DNA from: Phaeovulum molybdatiresistens
GTDB lineage: Bacteria; Pseudomonadota; Alphaproteobacteria; Rhodobacterales; Rhodobacteraceae
Direction of reading: 5' to 3'
NCBI RefSeq assembly: GCF_023544865.1
Contig: NZ_JAMJFX010000019.1
Coordinates: 1 to 64,000, forward strand
Length of the DNA stretch: 64,000 bases
In this document: positions 18,014 to 26,590 of the stretch, piece by piece
How the letters are laid out: each line of letters begins with the position of its first letter
Position numbering within the stretch: position 1 is the first letter of the stretch
Program-made: the position numbers and the translations under genes
The notes under the pieces: model-generated
What the model saw: the letters and a program-made list of their open reading frames with translations, nothing else
Database searches by the model: none
Told to the model about the DNA's origin: nothing

Positions 18014-18091
18014 ACCTGATTGATACCCCCAAAACGAATCGAGTTCAACACCGCTCGCGGTGACCGGGGAAGCTTTTTCTTCCGAAACACC

Positions 18092-19204
18092 ATGAGACAT
18101 GTCACTCAAGCACGAACCGCCTTGGCGGAACAGCCAGCTATTGCCTGCCCTAACCCCTACGAGCTTCTGGGGCCGGTACGGGTTCTTCGGAAAGACCTGA
18201 ACCTCACGAGCAACGACGTCACCGTACTGACAGCTCTCATCAGCTTTCTTCCGCGCGATCAGAGCCCCAACTCTGGTGAAACACAGTGCAAGCTGACCGT
18301 TGTGTTTCCTTCCAACGCCTCCTTATCAGAGCGCGCAAACGGCATTGATGAAAGAACGCTTCGCCGCTGCCTCGGGCGCCTTGAGGCTGCGGGACTCATC
18401 CAGCGAAAGAGTTCAGCGAATGGGAAACGCTTCCCTCTCCGCTACGGAGGCATCATTAGGGATGCATTTGGGATCGACTTGGGTCCGCTAATGCAGGGCC
18501 ACGACGCTCTTGCAGCCAGAGCATCGAAGGTCACGGAAGAGCGTGAGCGCCTGCGCTCCCTCAAGGCAGAAGCCTTAGCGCTGCGCGCGTCCCTCCTACA
18601 GGACGAACAGCTCCATGACGCACGACGGGCTTCACTGGAAACGATCCGAAACCTGCTTCGTCGAGCAACCCTGACTGCCGACACAGTCTTGCAAATCATC
18701 GCTGGTCTCCGCGAGCTCGGAGCCAACGCCAAGCCGAGCTACGGAGAGAGCCACGATTCAAACACCCGTGCGGACCGAGAGCAATCGCAAGATCAAACCC
18801 TCGGACGTGAGTGCACGAGCGAAATGTCCGCCAGGAACGGACAAAATGACCGGCAGATAGAGTCTGTAAAAAAAGAACATATAAAGAAAGAAACGCACAT
18901 TAAGCAGACCAACGCTTTCCAAAGCGTTGGGACAGCGACCATGAACCGGGACCCTGCAAAAATGGCGTGGACGGACTTTTCACATGTCGCGGACTTCTTC
19001 CCAGACCCGCCGCGAACAGGCGAAGCCCTCAACCGCGTTCTCTTCGACATCGGTCGATTGCTTAGAATACGCCAAGAAAAACTGATGCGTGGTCTTCAGA
19101 AAGCTGGGGCTGGACGGCTTTTGCTGATCTTGGACTACCTGTTGGGAAAAGGCGAAGCGATCAGGCAGCCCGAGGCATACTTTGAAACGATCATGAAGGC
19201 ATAG
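18092..19204 (+). CDS. repC: RepC replication initiator
   Basis: A 370-aa protein of the RepC family: the N-terminal block PYELLGPVRVLRKDLNLTSNDVTVLTALISFLP and ERANGIDERTLRRCLGRLEAAGLI (wHTH) are characteristic. It initiates replication at an origin that in repABC plasmids lies within repC itself. I choose the ATG at 18092, since the upstream TTG at 18020 falls in the ctRNA region. Expression should be held down by the antisense RNA and RepA/RepB. Confidence 0.94.
   Translation: MRHVTQARTALAEQPAIACPNPYELLGPVRVLRKDLNLTSNDVTVLTALISFLPRDQSPNSGETQCKLTVVFPSNASLSERANGIDERTLRRCLGRLEAAGLIQRKSSANGKRFPLRYGGIIRDAFGIDLGPLMQGHDALAARASKVTEERERLRSLKAEALALRASLLQDEQLHDARRASLETIRNLLRRATLTADTVLQIIAGLRELGANAKPSYGESHDSNTRADREQSQDQTLGRECTSEMSARNGQNDRQIESVKKEHIKKETHIKQTNAFQSVGTATMNRDPAKMAWTDFSHVADFFPDPPRTGEALNRVLFDIGRLLRIRQEKLMRGLQKAGAGRLLLILDYLLGKGEAIRQPEAYFETIMKA
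18861..18905. other. AT-rich segment in repC, candidate oriV
   Basis: A short A-rich run (GTAAAAAAAGAACATATAAAG and following) breaks the GC-rich coding context. In repABC replicons the origin is an AT-rich stretch in the middle to late part of repC, so this is the best oriV candidate here. No DnaA box was confirmed. Confidence 0.45.
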
Positions 19205-19220
19205 AGCATCCAACTTGCAC

Positions 19221-19240
19221 GTCTTGACCGCGGTCAAGAC
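19221..19240. repeat. parS-like palindrome 3 (after repC)
   Basis: GTCTTGACCGCGGTCAAGAC lies 17 bp downstream of the repC stop and is identical to the copy at 17898-17917. The three sites bracket repC, as is common in repABC plasmids. Confidence 0.8.
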
Positions 19241-19292
19241 GGACGAAGAGAGGAAAAGGTTGGGGGTTTGAGGGGTGACGGGAAGTGAGATC

Positions 19293-19331
19293 GGGAGAGT
19301 GGCTTCCGACGCCCGTCGTGGAGAAGATCTG
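19293..19331 (+). promoter_or_regulatory. Leader hairpins before the ParB-like gene
   Basis: GGGAG and CTTCC form a small stem around AGTGG, followed by a CGAC-GCCC-GTCG hairpin and then the GGAG ribosome binding site. The same layout recurs before the DUF932 gene (28154) and the 30067 gene. Confidence 0.5.
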
Positions 19332-21503
19332 ATGACGAAAGCAGCCCAGAACATCACCCTGTCCCCGTCGCGGGACATCCCTTTCAACAAGCTCGTGCTG
19401 AGCCAGTCAAACGTACGGCGCATCAAGGCTGGCGTCTCCGTTGAGGAACTGGCCGAGGACATCGCCCGCCGCGGGCTCCTGCAGAGCCTGAACGTCCGGC
19501 CCGTGCTCGATGCCGATGGTGTAGAGACCGGCACGTTCGAGATCCCGGCCGGTGGCCGCCGCTTCCAGGCGCTGTCGCTCCTGGTGAAGCAGAAGAGGCT
19601 GGCGAAGGCCGCGCCGATCCCCTGCATCGTGCGGGATGCTGCGTCCAACATTCTGGCCGAGGACGACTCGCTGGCAGAGAACATGCAGCGCGTCGCTCTG
19701 CACCCGCTGGACCAATTCCGCGCCTTCGTGGCCTTGCGCGAGAAGGGTCAGGGCGAGGAATCAATCGCCGCGGCCTTCTTCGTGACGCCGCAGATCGTTA
19801 AGCAGCGCCTGAAACTCGCGTCAGTGGCCCCTGCCCTGCTTGAGGTCTATGCCGAGGACGGCATGACGCTCGAACAGCTGATGGCCTTCACGGTGAACCC
19901 GGATCACGCGCGTCAGGTGCAGGTCTGGGATGCGGTGAAGAACTCTTGGAACAAGGAGCCCTATGCCATCCGGCGCATGCTCACTGAGACCTCGGTCCGG
20001 GCGTCTGATCGTCGCGCGGTCTTCGTCGGTGTCGATGCCTATGAGGCGGCCGGCGGTGTCGTTTTGCGCGATCTCTTCCAGGGCGATGACGGTGGCTGGC
20101 TGGAGGACCCTGCCCTGCTCGACCGGCTGGTCTCCGAGAAGCTTCAGGAGGAAGCCGAAGCGCTGACCTCCGAGTGCTGGAAGTGGATCGAGGTCGCTAC
20201 CGACCTGCCCTATGGCTACAGCCATGGCCTGCGGCGTCTGGCCGGTGACCCTGCGCCGATGACCGACGAGGAAAGCGTGGCCCACGCGACGCTGCTCTCC
20301 GAATATCGCGGGCTGGAGGAGGAATACTCTGGTCAGGACGAATACCCCGAGGAGATCGATGCCCGGCTTGGGCAGCTCGAGATGGCGATGGAAGCGCTCG
20401 AACAGCGGCCGATGATCTACGACCCGGCCGACGTTGCGCGCGCTGGCGTCTTCGTGACGCTGGATCGGGATGGCAGCCTTGCGATCTATCGCGGCTACGT
20501 CCGGCCCGAGGACGAGCCGCGCGAGGAGACCGCGGTCCAGGATGGTGATGGCGCGGATGCGATGGGGCAGGGGGACGATGTCGTAGGTTCCAGATGGAAA
20601 CCGTCGGCGACCTCCGCCGGGGGTACCGTCATCACCTCGGGCGGTCACCCGATCGGCGCGGACGCATCCGACGAGGAAGACGACGGGGCGCTGAAGCCGC
20701 TGCCCGAGCGGCTGGTCATGGAACTGACCGCCCACCGGACCCTCGCGCTGCGCGAAGCCATCGGCCGCTCGCCCGACGTGGCACTTACGCTCCTGCTCCT
20801 GAAGCTGGTGACGGACACCTTCCGCAGCTCTTCGGCCTCAGGCAGCTGCCTCGAAGCCTCGGTCCGGCACGTCTACATGTCGGCGCAGGCACCAGACCTG
20901 AAGGACAGCGTCGTGGCGAAGCTCGTCGATGAGCGTCACGCGGCCTGGGAGGCCGATCTGCCCCTTGGCGACGATGCCGCGCTCTGGGATTATCTGACCG
21001 CGCTCGGTCTGGGCAGCCGTCTGGCCCTTCTGGCACATTGCCTCAGCTTCGGGATCAACGCGCTCCATGAGAAAGTGAATCCCTATGGTGCGGGCATCTC
21101 CGCCAGCGGCCTGACTCGTCGCATGGCGCATGCCGATCTCGTGGCGCGCGCTGTCGATCTCGACATGGTCGAGGCGGGCTGGGAGCCGACGGTCGATGGA
21201 TATCTCAACCGTGTGCCGAAGGCCCGGATCCTCGAGGCTGTGCGCGAGGCGAAGGGGGAGGGGACTGCCCAGCTTCTCGATCACCTCAAAAAGGGCGAGA
21301 TGGCCACCGAGGCCGAGCGGCTTCTCAAGGGCTGCGGCTGGTTGCCCGAGGTCTTGCGCCGGGCCGATCTGGCGGCATGCGACGGTGAGGATCTCGCGGA
21401 AGGGCAGGGGGAGGACGCGAGCGCGCCCGACGACATCGATCTCCCGGCTTTCCTGACGGCTGATTTGCCGGAGAGTTCCGCGTCGATGATGGCCGCAGAG
21501 TGA
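19332..21503 (+). CDS. Large ParB/RepB/Spo0J-like plasmid protein
   Basis: A 723-aa protein. Residues ~1-190 form a ParB N-terminal domain and HTH: LSQSNVRRIKAGVSVEELAEDIARRGLLQSL, PAGGRRFQAL, LAENMQRVALHPLDQFRAF and a KQRLKLASV recognition helix. The long C-terminal region is helical and acidic with no known catalytic motif. Such large ParB homologues sit in conserved backbone modules of alphaproteobacterial plasmids and are separate from the RepB partner of RepA. The ATG at 19332 follows the leader hairpin and a GGAG site, so it is preferred to the GTG at 19275. Role in partition or gene regulation is unproven. Confidence 0.85.
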   Translation: MTKAAQNITLSPSRDIPFNKLVLSQSNVRRIKAGVSVEELAEDIARRGLLQSLNVRPVLDADGVETGTFEIPAGGRRFQALSLLVKQKRLAKAAPIPCIVRDAASNILAEDDSLAENMQRVALHPLDQFRAFVALREKGQGEESIAAAFFVTPQIVKQRLKLASVAPALLEVYAEDGMTLEQLMAFTVNPDHARQVQVWDAVKNSWNKEPYAIRRMLTETSVRASDRRAVFVGVDAYEAAGGVVLRDLFQGDDGGWLEDPALLDRLVSEKLQEEAEALTSECWKWIEVATDLPYGYSHGLRRLAGDPAPMTDEESVAHATLLSEYRGLEEEYSGQDEYPEEIDARLGQLEMAMEALEQRPMIYDPADVARAGVFVTLDRDGSLAIYRGYVRPEDEPREETAVQDGDGADAMGQGDDVVGSRWKPSATSAGGTVITSGGHPIGADASDEEDDGALKPLPERLVMELTAHRTLALREAIGRSPDVALTLLLLKLVTDTFRSSSASGSCLEASVRHVYMSAQAPDLKDSVVAKLVDERHAAWEADLPLGDDAALWDYLTALGLGSRLALLAHCLSFGINALHEKVNPYGAGISASGLTRRMAHADLVARAVDLDMVEAGWEPTVDGYLNRVPKARILEAVREAKGEGTAQLLDHLKKGEMATEAERLLKGCGWLPEVLRRADLAACDGEDLAEGQGEDASAPDDIDLPAFLTADLPESSASMMAAE

Positions 21504-21602
21504 TCTGAGCCATCCGGGGGCGGGAAAACCCGCCCCCATTCCAACAAAGTACAGCAATATCAATATGATGAATGCGAAAGCTCGTATTCGGGATGAGGAA
21601 TC

Positions 21603-22076
21603 ATGTCTGCAACAACCATCATCGATACAGCCCCTCTGGGGGCACTGATCCGCTACAACGACGGCAGTCCCAAGCCGCCGGCACGTTTCACCAAGAAGCT
21701 GGCAGCCTGGGAGCGTTCGAACGGCGTCGGCCGTCTCGTGAAGAAGGAACCGCCTCGGGTCTATCCGACCTGGACGGCACCTGCCTCTTTCACGCTGCAT
21801 GAAGGCAACTTCTCTTCGGACGGGGTGATCCTCGTCACGATCATGCGCAGCCATTCGGCCGACAGCCGTCTGATCTTCGAGGTGGCTGAGGCACCGAAGC
21901 GCGGGCAGGTGCGCGTGCTTCTGGACTTCGGTGGCAACACCGAGCTGCTGCATCTGGCGGAGTCCGTCACCGCGGCGGAGCTTTGGATCGCGCGGGAGGG
22001 CTATCGCAACGCGCGGCTTGAAATCGTCGGCGCCGAAGACAGCAATAGGGCAGGGGGCGCGGACCTGGCCGCCTGA
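21603..22076 (+). CDS. Conserved hypothetical backbone protein
   Basis: A 157-aa soluble protein with a mixed beta pattern (DGVILVTIMRSHSADSRLIFEVAEAP, RGQVRVLLDFGGN). No signal peptide or membrane segment is present. It starts at ATG 21603 after a GAGG site and follows the ParB-like gene. I do not recognise a domain; the company it keeps suggests a plasmid-maintenance accessory. Confidence 0.6.
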   Translation: MSATTIIDTAPLGALIRYNDGSPKPPARFTKKLAAWERSNGVGRLVKKEPPRVYPTWTAPASFTLHEGNFSSDGVILVTIMRSHSADSRLIFEVAEAPKRGQVRVLLDFGGNTELLHLAESVTAAELWIAREGYRNARLEIVGAEDSNRAGGADLAA

Positions 22077-22481
22077 GCCCTGACAAGGCGTGAGGGGCCT
22101 GCCGAAGGGCGGGCCTCTCACCGACCAAGAACCTCGTCCCACGATACCGCGGGGCGCCATAGGATCCATCCCCCAATATGGAGGTCTTCAACCACGAGCC
22201 TGCCCGGGAGGCTGGCGGCGTTCCAAGCATCAGCGGGAGAACCGGCTCCTGACGTTGGGGCACCATCCCCCGCTCGCCATTCCCTTCCTTGCCCCGAATC
22301 CCGTCTTCGAGATCAACCCGCAAAGGGGTCGGACTACGGGCGAGCCCGTGCCGCCGGGTGGATTCGGCCCCGTTTCACTTTCTTGGGCCGAACGCACCCG
22401 GTGATGTCAGCCAGTCTTCGGGCCTGCGGGGTCCTGTCGCGCGGGGGATGGTCCCCCGCCTCCAAGACAGGAGCCAAACAG
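22077..22481 (+). promoter_or_regulatory. Gap with terminator-like and leader hairpins
   Basis: No gene is visible. At 22091-22120 a long imperfect stem (GAGGGGCCTGCC with GGCGGGCCTCTC) looks like the terminator of the upstream gene but lacks a T-run. At 22354-22401 there is a nested inverted repeat: CCGGGTG/CACCCGG outside and TTCGGCCC/GGGCCGAA inside. At 22441-22460 a hairpin with GGGGGA/TCCCCC arms leads to AGGAGCC, the ribosome binding site of the 22482 gene. Confidence 0.5.
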
Positions 22482-22646
22482 ATGTCCCGCAAAGATGCAC
22501 ACGCCTTCGCCGCTTCCCTCGCGGCCACGCTCATGGTCTCGATCGTCGTTTTCCAGGCAGGGGATGGAACCTTTGGCGCCGTCCCCGCCGATGAAATCGA
22601 CGGAGACGAGGTCGTGATCGTCTCGGAATACGATCCCTTCGGGTGA
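22482..22646 (+). CDS. Small single-helix membrane or exported protein
   Basis: A 54-aa ORF with a strong AGGAGCC ribosome binding site 6 bp before the ATG. A hydrophobic stretch (AASLAATLMVSIVVFQAG, residues ~9-26) is followed by an acidic tail ending EYDPFG. It is too short for routine gene callers. The hairpin-bearing leader and good codon use support it as a real gene. Function unknown. Confidence 0.55.
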   Translation: MSRKDAHAFAASLAATLMVSIVVFQAGDGTFGAVPADEIDGDEVVIVSEYDPFG

Positions 22647-23014
22647 GGCTTCGGCCTCACTTTCCGAGGGCCCGGCACGGCGCGGTTACGCTTCCGGGCC
22701 TATCGCCGATAGAGTGATCGGCGGTGTCGCTCTTGGGAACACAGTGCGCCGCCTGCGCAGATCGTGGTGCGTATGGGCGGTTTCCGGAAGTTCGCGGCAG
22801 CGGCGAACGCACAATGGCCTTGCGGAGTAAGCGGACATTCCGCCAGAGCCTCATTGCGCGCAACAGCTCCATCGGTCTTCCAAGGCTTGGCGTTCTTGCA
22901 GGGCGGAATGACGGCATCCGGGAGCGAGGAACCGTGGGTTTGCCAGCGGTAGGTCCCCGGCGGGATTCAAGAGTTGAAACGAGATATGCACTCCCGAAGA
23001 AGATGCGTTGTTTG
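22647..23014. other. Intergenic gap, no gene recognised
   Basis: This 368-bp gap separates the backbone gene at 22482 from the minus-strand island at 23015. Open frames exist on both strands, but their composition and products look random. It may hold the left junction of the 23015-25126 insertion. Confidence 0.4.
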
Positions 23015-23470
23015 TCAGGCGATTTCTTGGGCGAATTCAGTAAGCGTCATCGCCGTGAAGCCATTCAGTTTGCACTTCTTGCCAATCGACTTGTAGTCTT
23101 TTAGTGGCTTCCCTGCGCTGACCATTTTCAAACCCTGCGATAGACAGATTGCGATATTTTCGAAGCGGTCCTCAGGTGGAAACCCACCCAGGAGGCCGCC
23201 CCCGTGTTCAACGATGAGGTCTGCTTGAATGCTCTGCTCTGCCACCTTCGGCGTGATATAGCGTTTCGTCCCGATCTGCTGAAACTCCGCGTAGAGTTCC
23301 TCGTCGCAATCCTTGAGTTCATTGCTTGTCCGCTTGGCGATTCTCAGGCGACCGTCAGCCAAAGCGTCCACGAACGTGTCGCGGACGAAGTTATTCTGCG
23401 TGGACAGGGCTTCTTCTACACCATTGAGATCAATCAGGTACTTAGCATCCAACACTTTGTTCTTGGGCAA
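23015..23470 (-). CDS. PIN-like domain protein paired with XRE-ImmA
   Basis: A 151-aa protein starting at TTG 23470 with a strong GGGGGAG ribosome binding site. It shows KYLIDLNGV near the N-terminus (the first PIN acidic position), an internal TSNELKDCDEEL and a late PPEDRFENIAIC (Asp), consistent with a PIN-like RNase fold of the DUF4411 kind. It starts 4 bp after the XRE-ImmA gene ends. Such pairs (ImmA/IrrE peptidase plus PIN-like protein) behave as toxin-antitoxin modules. The PIN call is from spaced acidic residues only. Confidence 0.6.
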   Translation of the reverse strand: MPKNKVLDAKYLIDLNGVEEALSTQNNFVRDTFVDALADGRLRIAKRTSNELKDCDEELYAEFQQIGTKRYITPKVAEQSIQADLIVEHGGGLLGGFPPEDRFENIAICLSQGLKMVSAGKPLKDYKSIGKKCKLNGFTAMTLTEFAQEIA

Positions 23471-23474
23471 GCCA

Positions 23475-24602
23475 CTACTCCCCCAAGACTTCGGCTTGAT
23501 ATTTCGGCTTCAACCCAATGAGCCGATACACGTCGAATTTGTCGAGCAGACCATCGCGCTTTGCAGCCGCGACAGCCTTTATCAGCGACGAACCGTATTG
23601 GGTGCGTTTCGTCTGTATTGAGTTGTCTTGCCCCCCAGAGCCGCCCGGCGGGTCCTCGGTATCCTCCTTTGGTGTTACGCCGGTGTACTGCCCCATCCAA
23701 GCGCCATAATCGGACCCTGACCACACGCCGATATCGACGAGCCGCAGTGCGATGCACTGCAAGCTGACGCCGATATTACCGGCTAACAATCGGATGTGAC
23801 TCCAGTTCGACTTTGGGGTATATCGGAATCTGTTGATGGCCTGTTTCAGACCGAGCGTCGGAACCAGCAAATACGCTGCAAATTGATTGCAGAAGGTTTC
23901 GATTTTATTCTTACGCACTGAGGCATTCGAAACACCTGTTTTCCCCAGCAAGACATGACAAAACTCATGCGCCAAGGTAAACAGCTTTCTCGCTTTACTC
24001 GACCCGCCTGTATTGATCAGGATCGTGTGCGGCCCATCGCCAACCTGGAGATATGCCCCAGAGTACAGATCGGTATCAAACCGGCGATGAATTACGAATA
24101 CGCCAAGCCCTTCGATGAAGTCGCGCAAATGGGCGTAGACTTTGTGCGCACTGCGCATCTCAAGTTGATCTGAGAATGCTAGGCCCCACTCAGATCGCCA
24201 TTCCTTAGCAAGCTTGGCGGCGTTCTTCTTGGTAAGATCGCCAGTGTATTTATTGAGCCGCTGATCGGTCGAAAGATCAACATCAAGCGCAACAAGAGAT
24301 TGTGAGAGCCGTTCCACATATGAAATGGCGGCAATCACTCCGTCAGGCATCAATGACGGGGCTGGATTTGCCTTTCGAAAGTCAGGAACAAGCGAAAGCT
24401 GTGGTGCGACTTCGGCAAACAGAGCATGGGGCGGAACGTGTAGAGTTTCAGCAAGAGCAAGCAGTTCGTCGTTGTCAGGCGCTCGGTCACGGTTGAGAAT
24501 TGCCGAGATTTCGGACTTACTCAAACCGCTTCGCTCAGATAGGCAACTAAGGCTCATCTGGCGGCTGTCGAGGACTGATTGAAGTGACTGTACTGAACGC
24601 AT
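23475..24602 (-). CDS. XRE regulator fused to ImmA/IrrE metallopeptidase
   Basis: A 375-aa protein. Residues ~10-60 form an XRE helix-turn-helix (SLSCLSERSGLSKSEISAILNRD). A middle helical region precedes a zinc peptidase with HEFCHVLLG (HExxH) near residue 230 and a downstream glutamate in ETFCNQFAAYLLVP. This combination cleaves or derepresses partners in phage and toxin-antitoxin regulation. With the downstream PIN-like gene it forms a putative antitoxin-toxin pair. The region is visibly AT-richer than the backbone, suggesting recent acquisition. Confidence 0.85.
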   Translation of the reverse strand: MRSVQSLQSVLDSRQMSLSCLSERSGLSKSEISAILNRDRAPDNDELLALAETLHVPPHALFAEVAPQLSLVPDFRKANPAPSLMPDGVIAAISYVERLSQSLVALDVDLSTDQRLNKYTGDLTKKNAAKLAKEWRSEWGLAFSDQLEMRSAHKVYAHLRDFIEGLGVFVIHRRFDTDLYSGAYLQVGDGPHTILINTGGSSKARKLFTLAHEFCHVLLGKTGVSNASVRKNKIETFCNQFAAYLLVPTLGLKQAINRFRYTPKSNWSHIRLLAGNIGVSLQCIALRLVDIGVWSGSDYGAWMGQYTGVTPKEDTEDPPGGSGGQDNSIQTKRTQYGSSLIKAVAAAKRDGLLDKFDVYRLIGLKPKYQAEVLGE

Positions 24603-25126
24603 TTGTGGATACCCTATTGACGTTCTGGGCCGCTTGCAACGCGGAAGCGCACACGCTGGGCGGTATGTTGAGCGTTCTCAGCGTTGGCGCTGGGTTGTAT
24701 TTGGGGCTTGCCGTGGTGCAGGTCGTCGGCGCGGGCCGAATGGCCACTCTCAGGAGGCGAGTCGGATCGATCAGGAATTTGGTCAACAAGAACAGTCTCA
24801 CAAACTGCTCTCACGTCGCGGGCAATTTAGAAGCCAAACTGCTTACAGCCGAGATTGGGTTGGAAACCCTGAGTTCTTCGCTCTTTGCAGCATCTCTAGT
24901 GCTGCTGAGCGCTTGCCTTGCGGCGGTTTTTTATGCAACCGCGCTGCAATCCCAAGTAATTAATTGCGCTTTTGTTACGGGAATTGGCCTGTACTGCTTG
25001 GTACTACCGCTTGTCATATTCATTGTCTCTTCGATCATCATTCGCTTGAAAACCAGAAGCGTTGCGAAGGAGGTGAAAGAGGCGAGCACGACGGTGAAAA
25101 CAGCGTTGGCCAGCCGTCATTCATAG
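24584..25126 (+). CDS. Small membrane protein divergent from XRE-ImmA
   Basis: A 180-aa protein with about four hydrophobic segments (residues ~30-48, 95-118 and 125-150 clearest) and a basic tail. The start at GTG 24584 overlaps the divergent XRE-ImmA start by 19 bp; an alternative GTG at 24602 would remove the overlap. It shares the AT-rich composition of the island. No family is recognised. Co-location suggests it belongs to the same accessory module, possibly as a membrane effector. Confidence 0.5.
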   Translation: MTVLNAFVDTLLTFWAACNAEAHTLGGMLSVLSVGAGLYLGLAVVQVVGAGRMATLRRRVGSIRNLVNKNSLTNCSHVAGNLEAKLLTAEIGLETLSSSLFAASLVLLSACLAAVFYATALQSQVINCAFVTGIGLYCLVLPLVIFIVSSIIIRLKTRSVAKEVKEASTTVKTALASRHS

Positions 25127-25367
25127 AGGAGTAGAATTAGAAGGGCGGGCAAGCCGAGCGACAATTTTGCGGCCAACTCAATCAAGATCTCCTGCTATTT
25201 TCGCGCTTCTAGTTGACTGATGTGCAGGCCCTAGTTTGTGGCCGTCAAGGGGCTCTGATGATGTGGCCACCCTCCGACGGGATCGATGTCCGGTTCTGGT
25301 AGGCTGCGCTGCAGCGTGAGCCATCTCGGCGAACGGCGGTTTCGGGCCGATCGTGTAGGTCAAGCCT

Positions 25368-25688
25368 TCAACTGATGGCCAGGTCGCTCGCGGTCTTTCC
25401 CGCCTCCAAAGCCTCGACGAACCACTGCGGTTTGCGCCCACGGCCGGACCAGGTGAGCGCCGGGTTCTCAGGGTGCCGGTACTTCGCCGCTGCTGGCGCG
25501 CGCGAGGGTTTCGTCTCGGGCCCGACGAGTTCGGCCAGAGAGTAGCCCAGATCCCGTGCGAGAGCTTCCACCTTGGCGCGGGCTTCCGCCTTCTGCCGGT
25601 CCTCGAATGTGGAAATTGCCTTGGCGACGTCCTTCTGCATTTTCTTCAGCTCGCCGAGCGACAGTGCCTCGAGATCGTAATCAGCCAT
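25368..25688 (-). CDS. H-NS family histone-like nucleoid protein
   Basis: A 106-aa protein with an N-terminal coiled-coil (LKKMQKDVAKAISTFEDRQKAEARAKVEAL) and a C-terminal DNA-binding motif YRHPENPALTWSGRGRKPQ, the HvrA/H-NS signature with its AT-hook-like core. Plasmid-borne H-NS proteins silence AT-rich foreign genes. Several AT-rich islands on this same plasmid are candidate targets. The start is the ATG at 25688. Confidence 0.88.
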   Translation of the reverse strand: MADYDLEALSLGELKKMQKDVAKAISTFEDRQKAEARAKVEALARDLGYSLAELVGPETKPSRAPAAAKYRHPENPALTWSGRGRKPQWFVEALEAGKTASDLAIS

Positions 25689-26112
25689 TGATGCGTTCCG
25701 TGTCCTGAATGTCCCGTTATCGATAGCCCGTCGCGGCAGGTTGCCGCAACTCCCGGAAGGCAAGGGCAGGGGTGGCAAAGGCTGGTGATCACCGTCGTCG
25801 CCGCCAGTGAGGTGCTGGACTGGGGTCAGGCTGTCCCGATGGGCAGGGTGACAGGGTCTGGCATGGGCTCCCCGCGCATCTCTGTCTTCTGGGCCATCCC
25901 TTCGACTGACAATCCCCTAATCCCGTTCGGGCTCTCGCGCGCAACCCCGCGTCAGTCCAGGCCGTGTTGCCCCTTTGGGGCTGCCCGCTCCACCCCGGTC
26001 CTCAGGGGGTTTCCGGCGTCCGTTCCGGCCACCGTGCACGCGTCACCCGACGGGCTTTTTCCGGGTCTTGTCGAAGGGACGGTCCCGAAGACAGGACACA
26101 CAGGAGCTTATC
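25689..26112. other. Intergenic gap between H-NS and ssb
   Basis: This 424-bp gap lies between divergent genes and should hold both promoters. A hairpin GCGGCA/TGCCGC lies close to the H-NS start. A GGGA-CGG-TCCC hairpin (26076-26086) precedes the CAGGAGC site of ssb, similar to the leader at 22441-22460. No coding region is convincing. Confidence 0.4.
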
Positions 26113-26517
26113 ATGCAGAACATCGTCATCCTCGCCGGCAACATCGGTCAGACCCCCGAAGTCCGCACCACCCAGGGCGGCACCAAGATCACCAACTTCA
26201 GCCTCGCCACCTCCCGCCCCCGCCTCTCGGAAGGTCGCGTCCTGCGCGACGAGAACGGCTACCGGGTCATGGACACGGAATGGCACCGCATCACCTGCTT
26301 CAACGGTCTCGGCAAGACGGTCGCGGAGTATTGCGAAAAGGGCATGAAGGTCCTCGTCCACGGCCGCATCCACTACACCAAGTGGATCGACAGCATGGGG
26401 AACGACCGCTACGGCTGCGAGATCATCGCCGAGAAGGTCGACTTCCTGAGCCGCCCGAAGTCGGCCGAGAACGAAAACCCCGAGCTGGTCGACCGCGACG
26501 ACGAGATCCCGTTCTGA
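26113..26517 (+). CDS. ssb: Single-stranded DNA-binding protein
   Basis: A 134-aa OB-fold SSB: MQNIVILAGNIGQTPEVRTT, ITNFSLAT and DTEWHRITCFNGLGKTVAEYCEKG are family hallmarks. The C-terminus ends DRDDEIPF, the acidic tip that recruits partner proteins. Plasmid SSBs protect incoming single strands during conjugation. The start is ATG 26113 after CAGGAGC. Confidence 0.95.
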   Translation: MQNIVILAGNIGQTPEVRTTQGGTKITNFSLATSRPRLSEGRVLRDENGYRVMDTEWHRITCFNGLGKTVAEYCEKGMKVLVHGRIHYTKWIDSMGNDRYGCEIIAEKVDFLSRPKSAENENPELVDRDDEIPF

Positions 26518-26590
26518 AGAACGGGGTCTCCCCCTCGGGCCCGGCGGGACAACCCGCCGGGAATTCGCGCGTCAAATCCGCCGTTAACAG

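Noticed and set aside
20838..22169. 443-codon minus-strand open frame
   Set aside because: Crosses the ends of two plus-strand genes and lacks family features.
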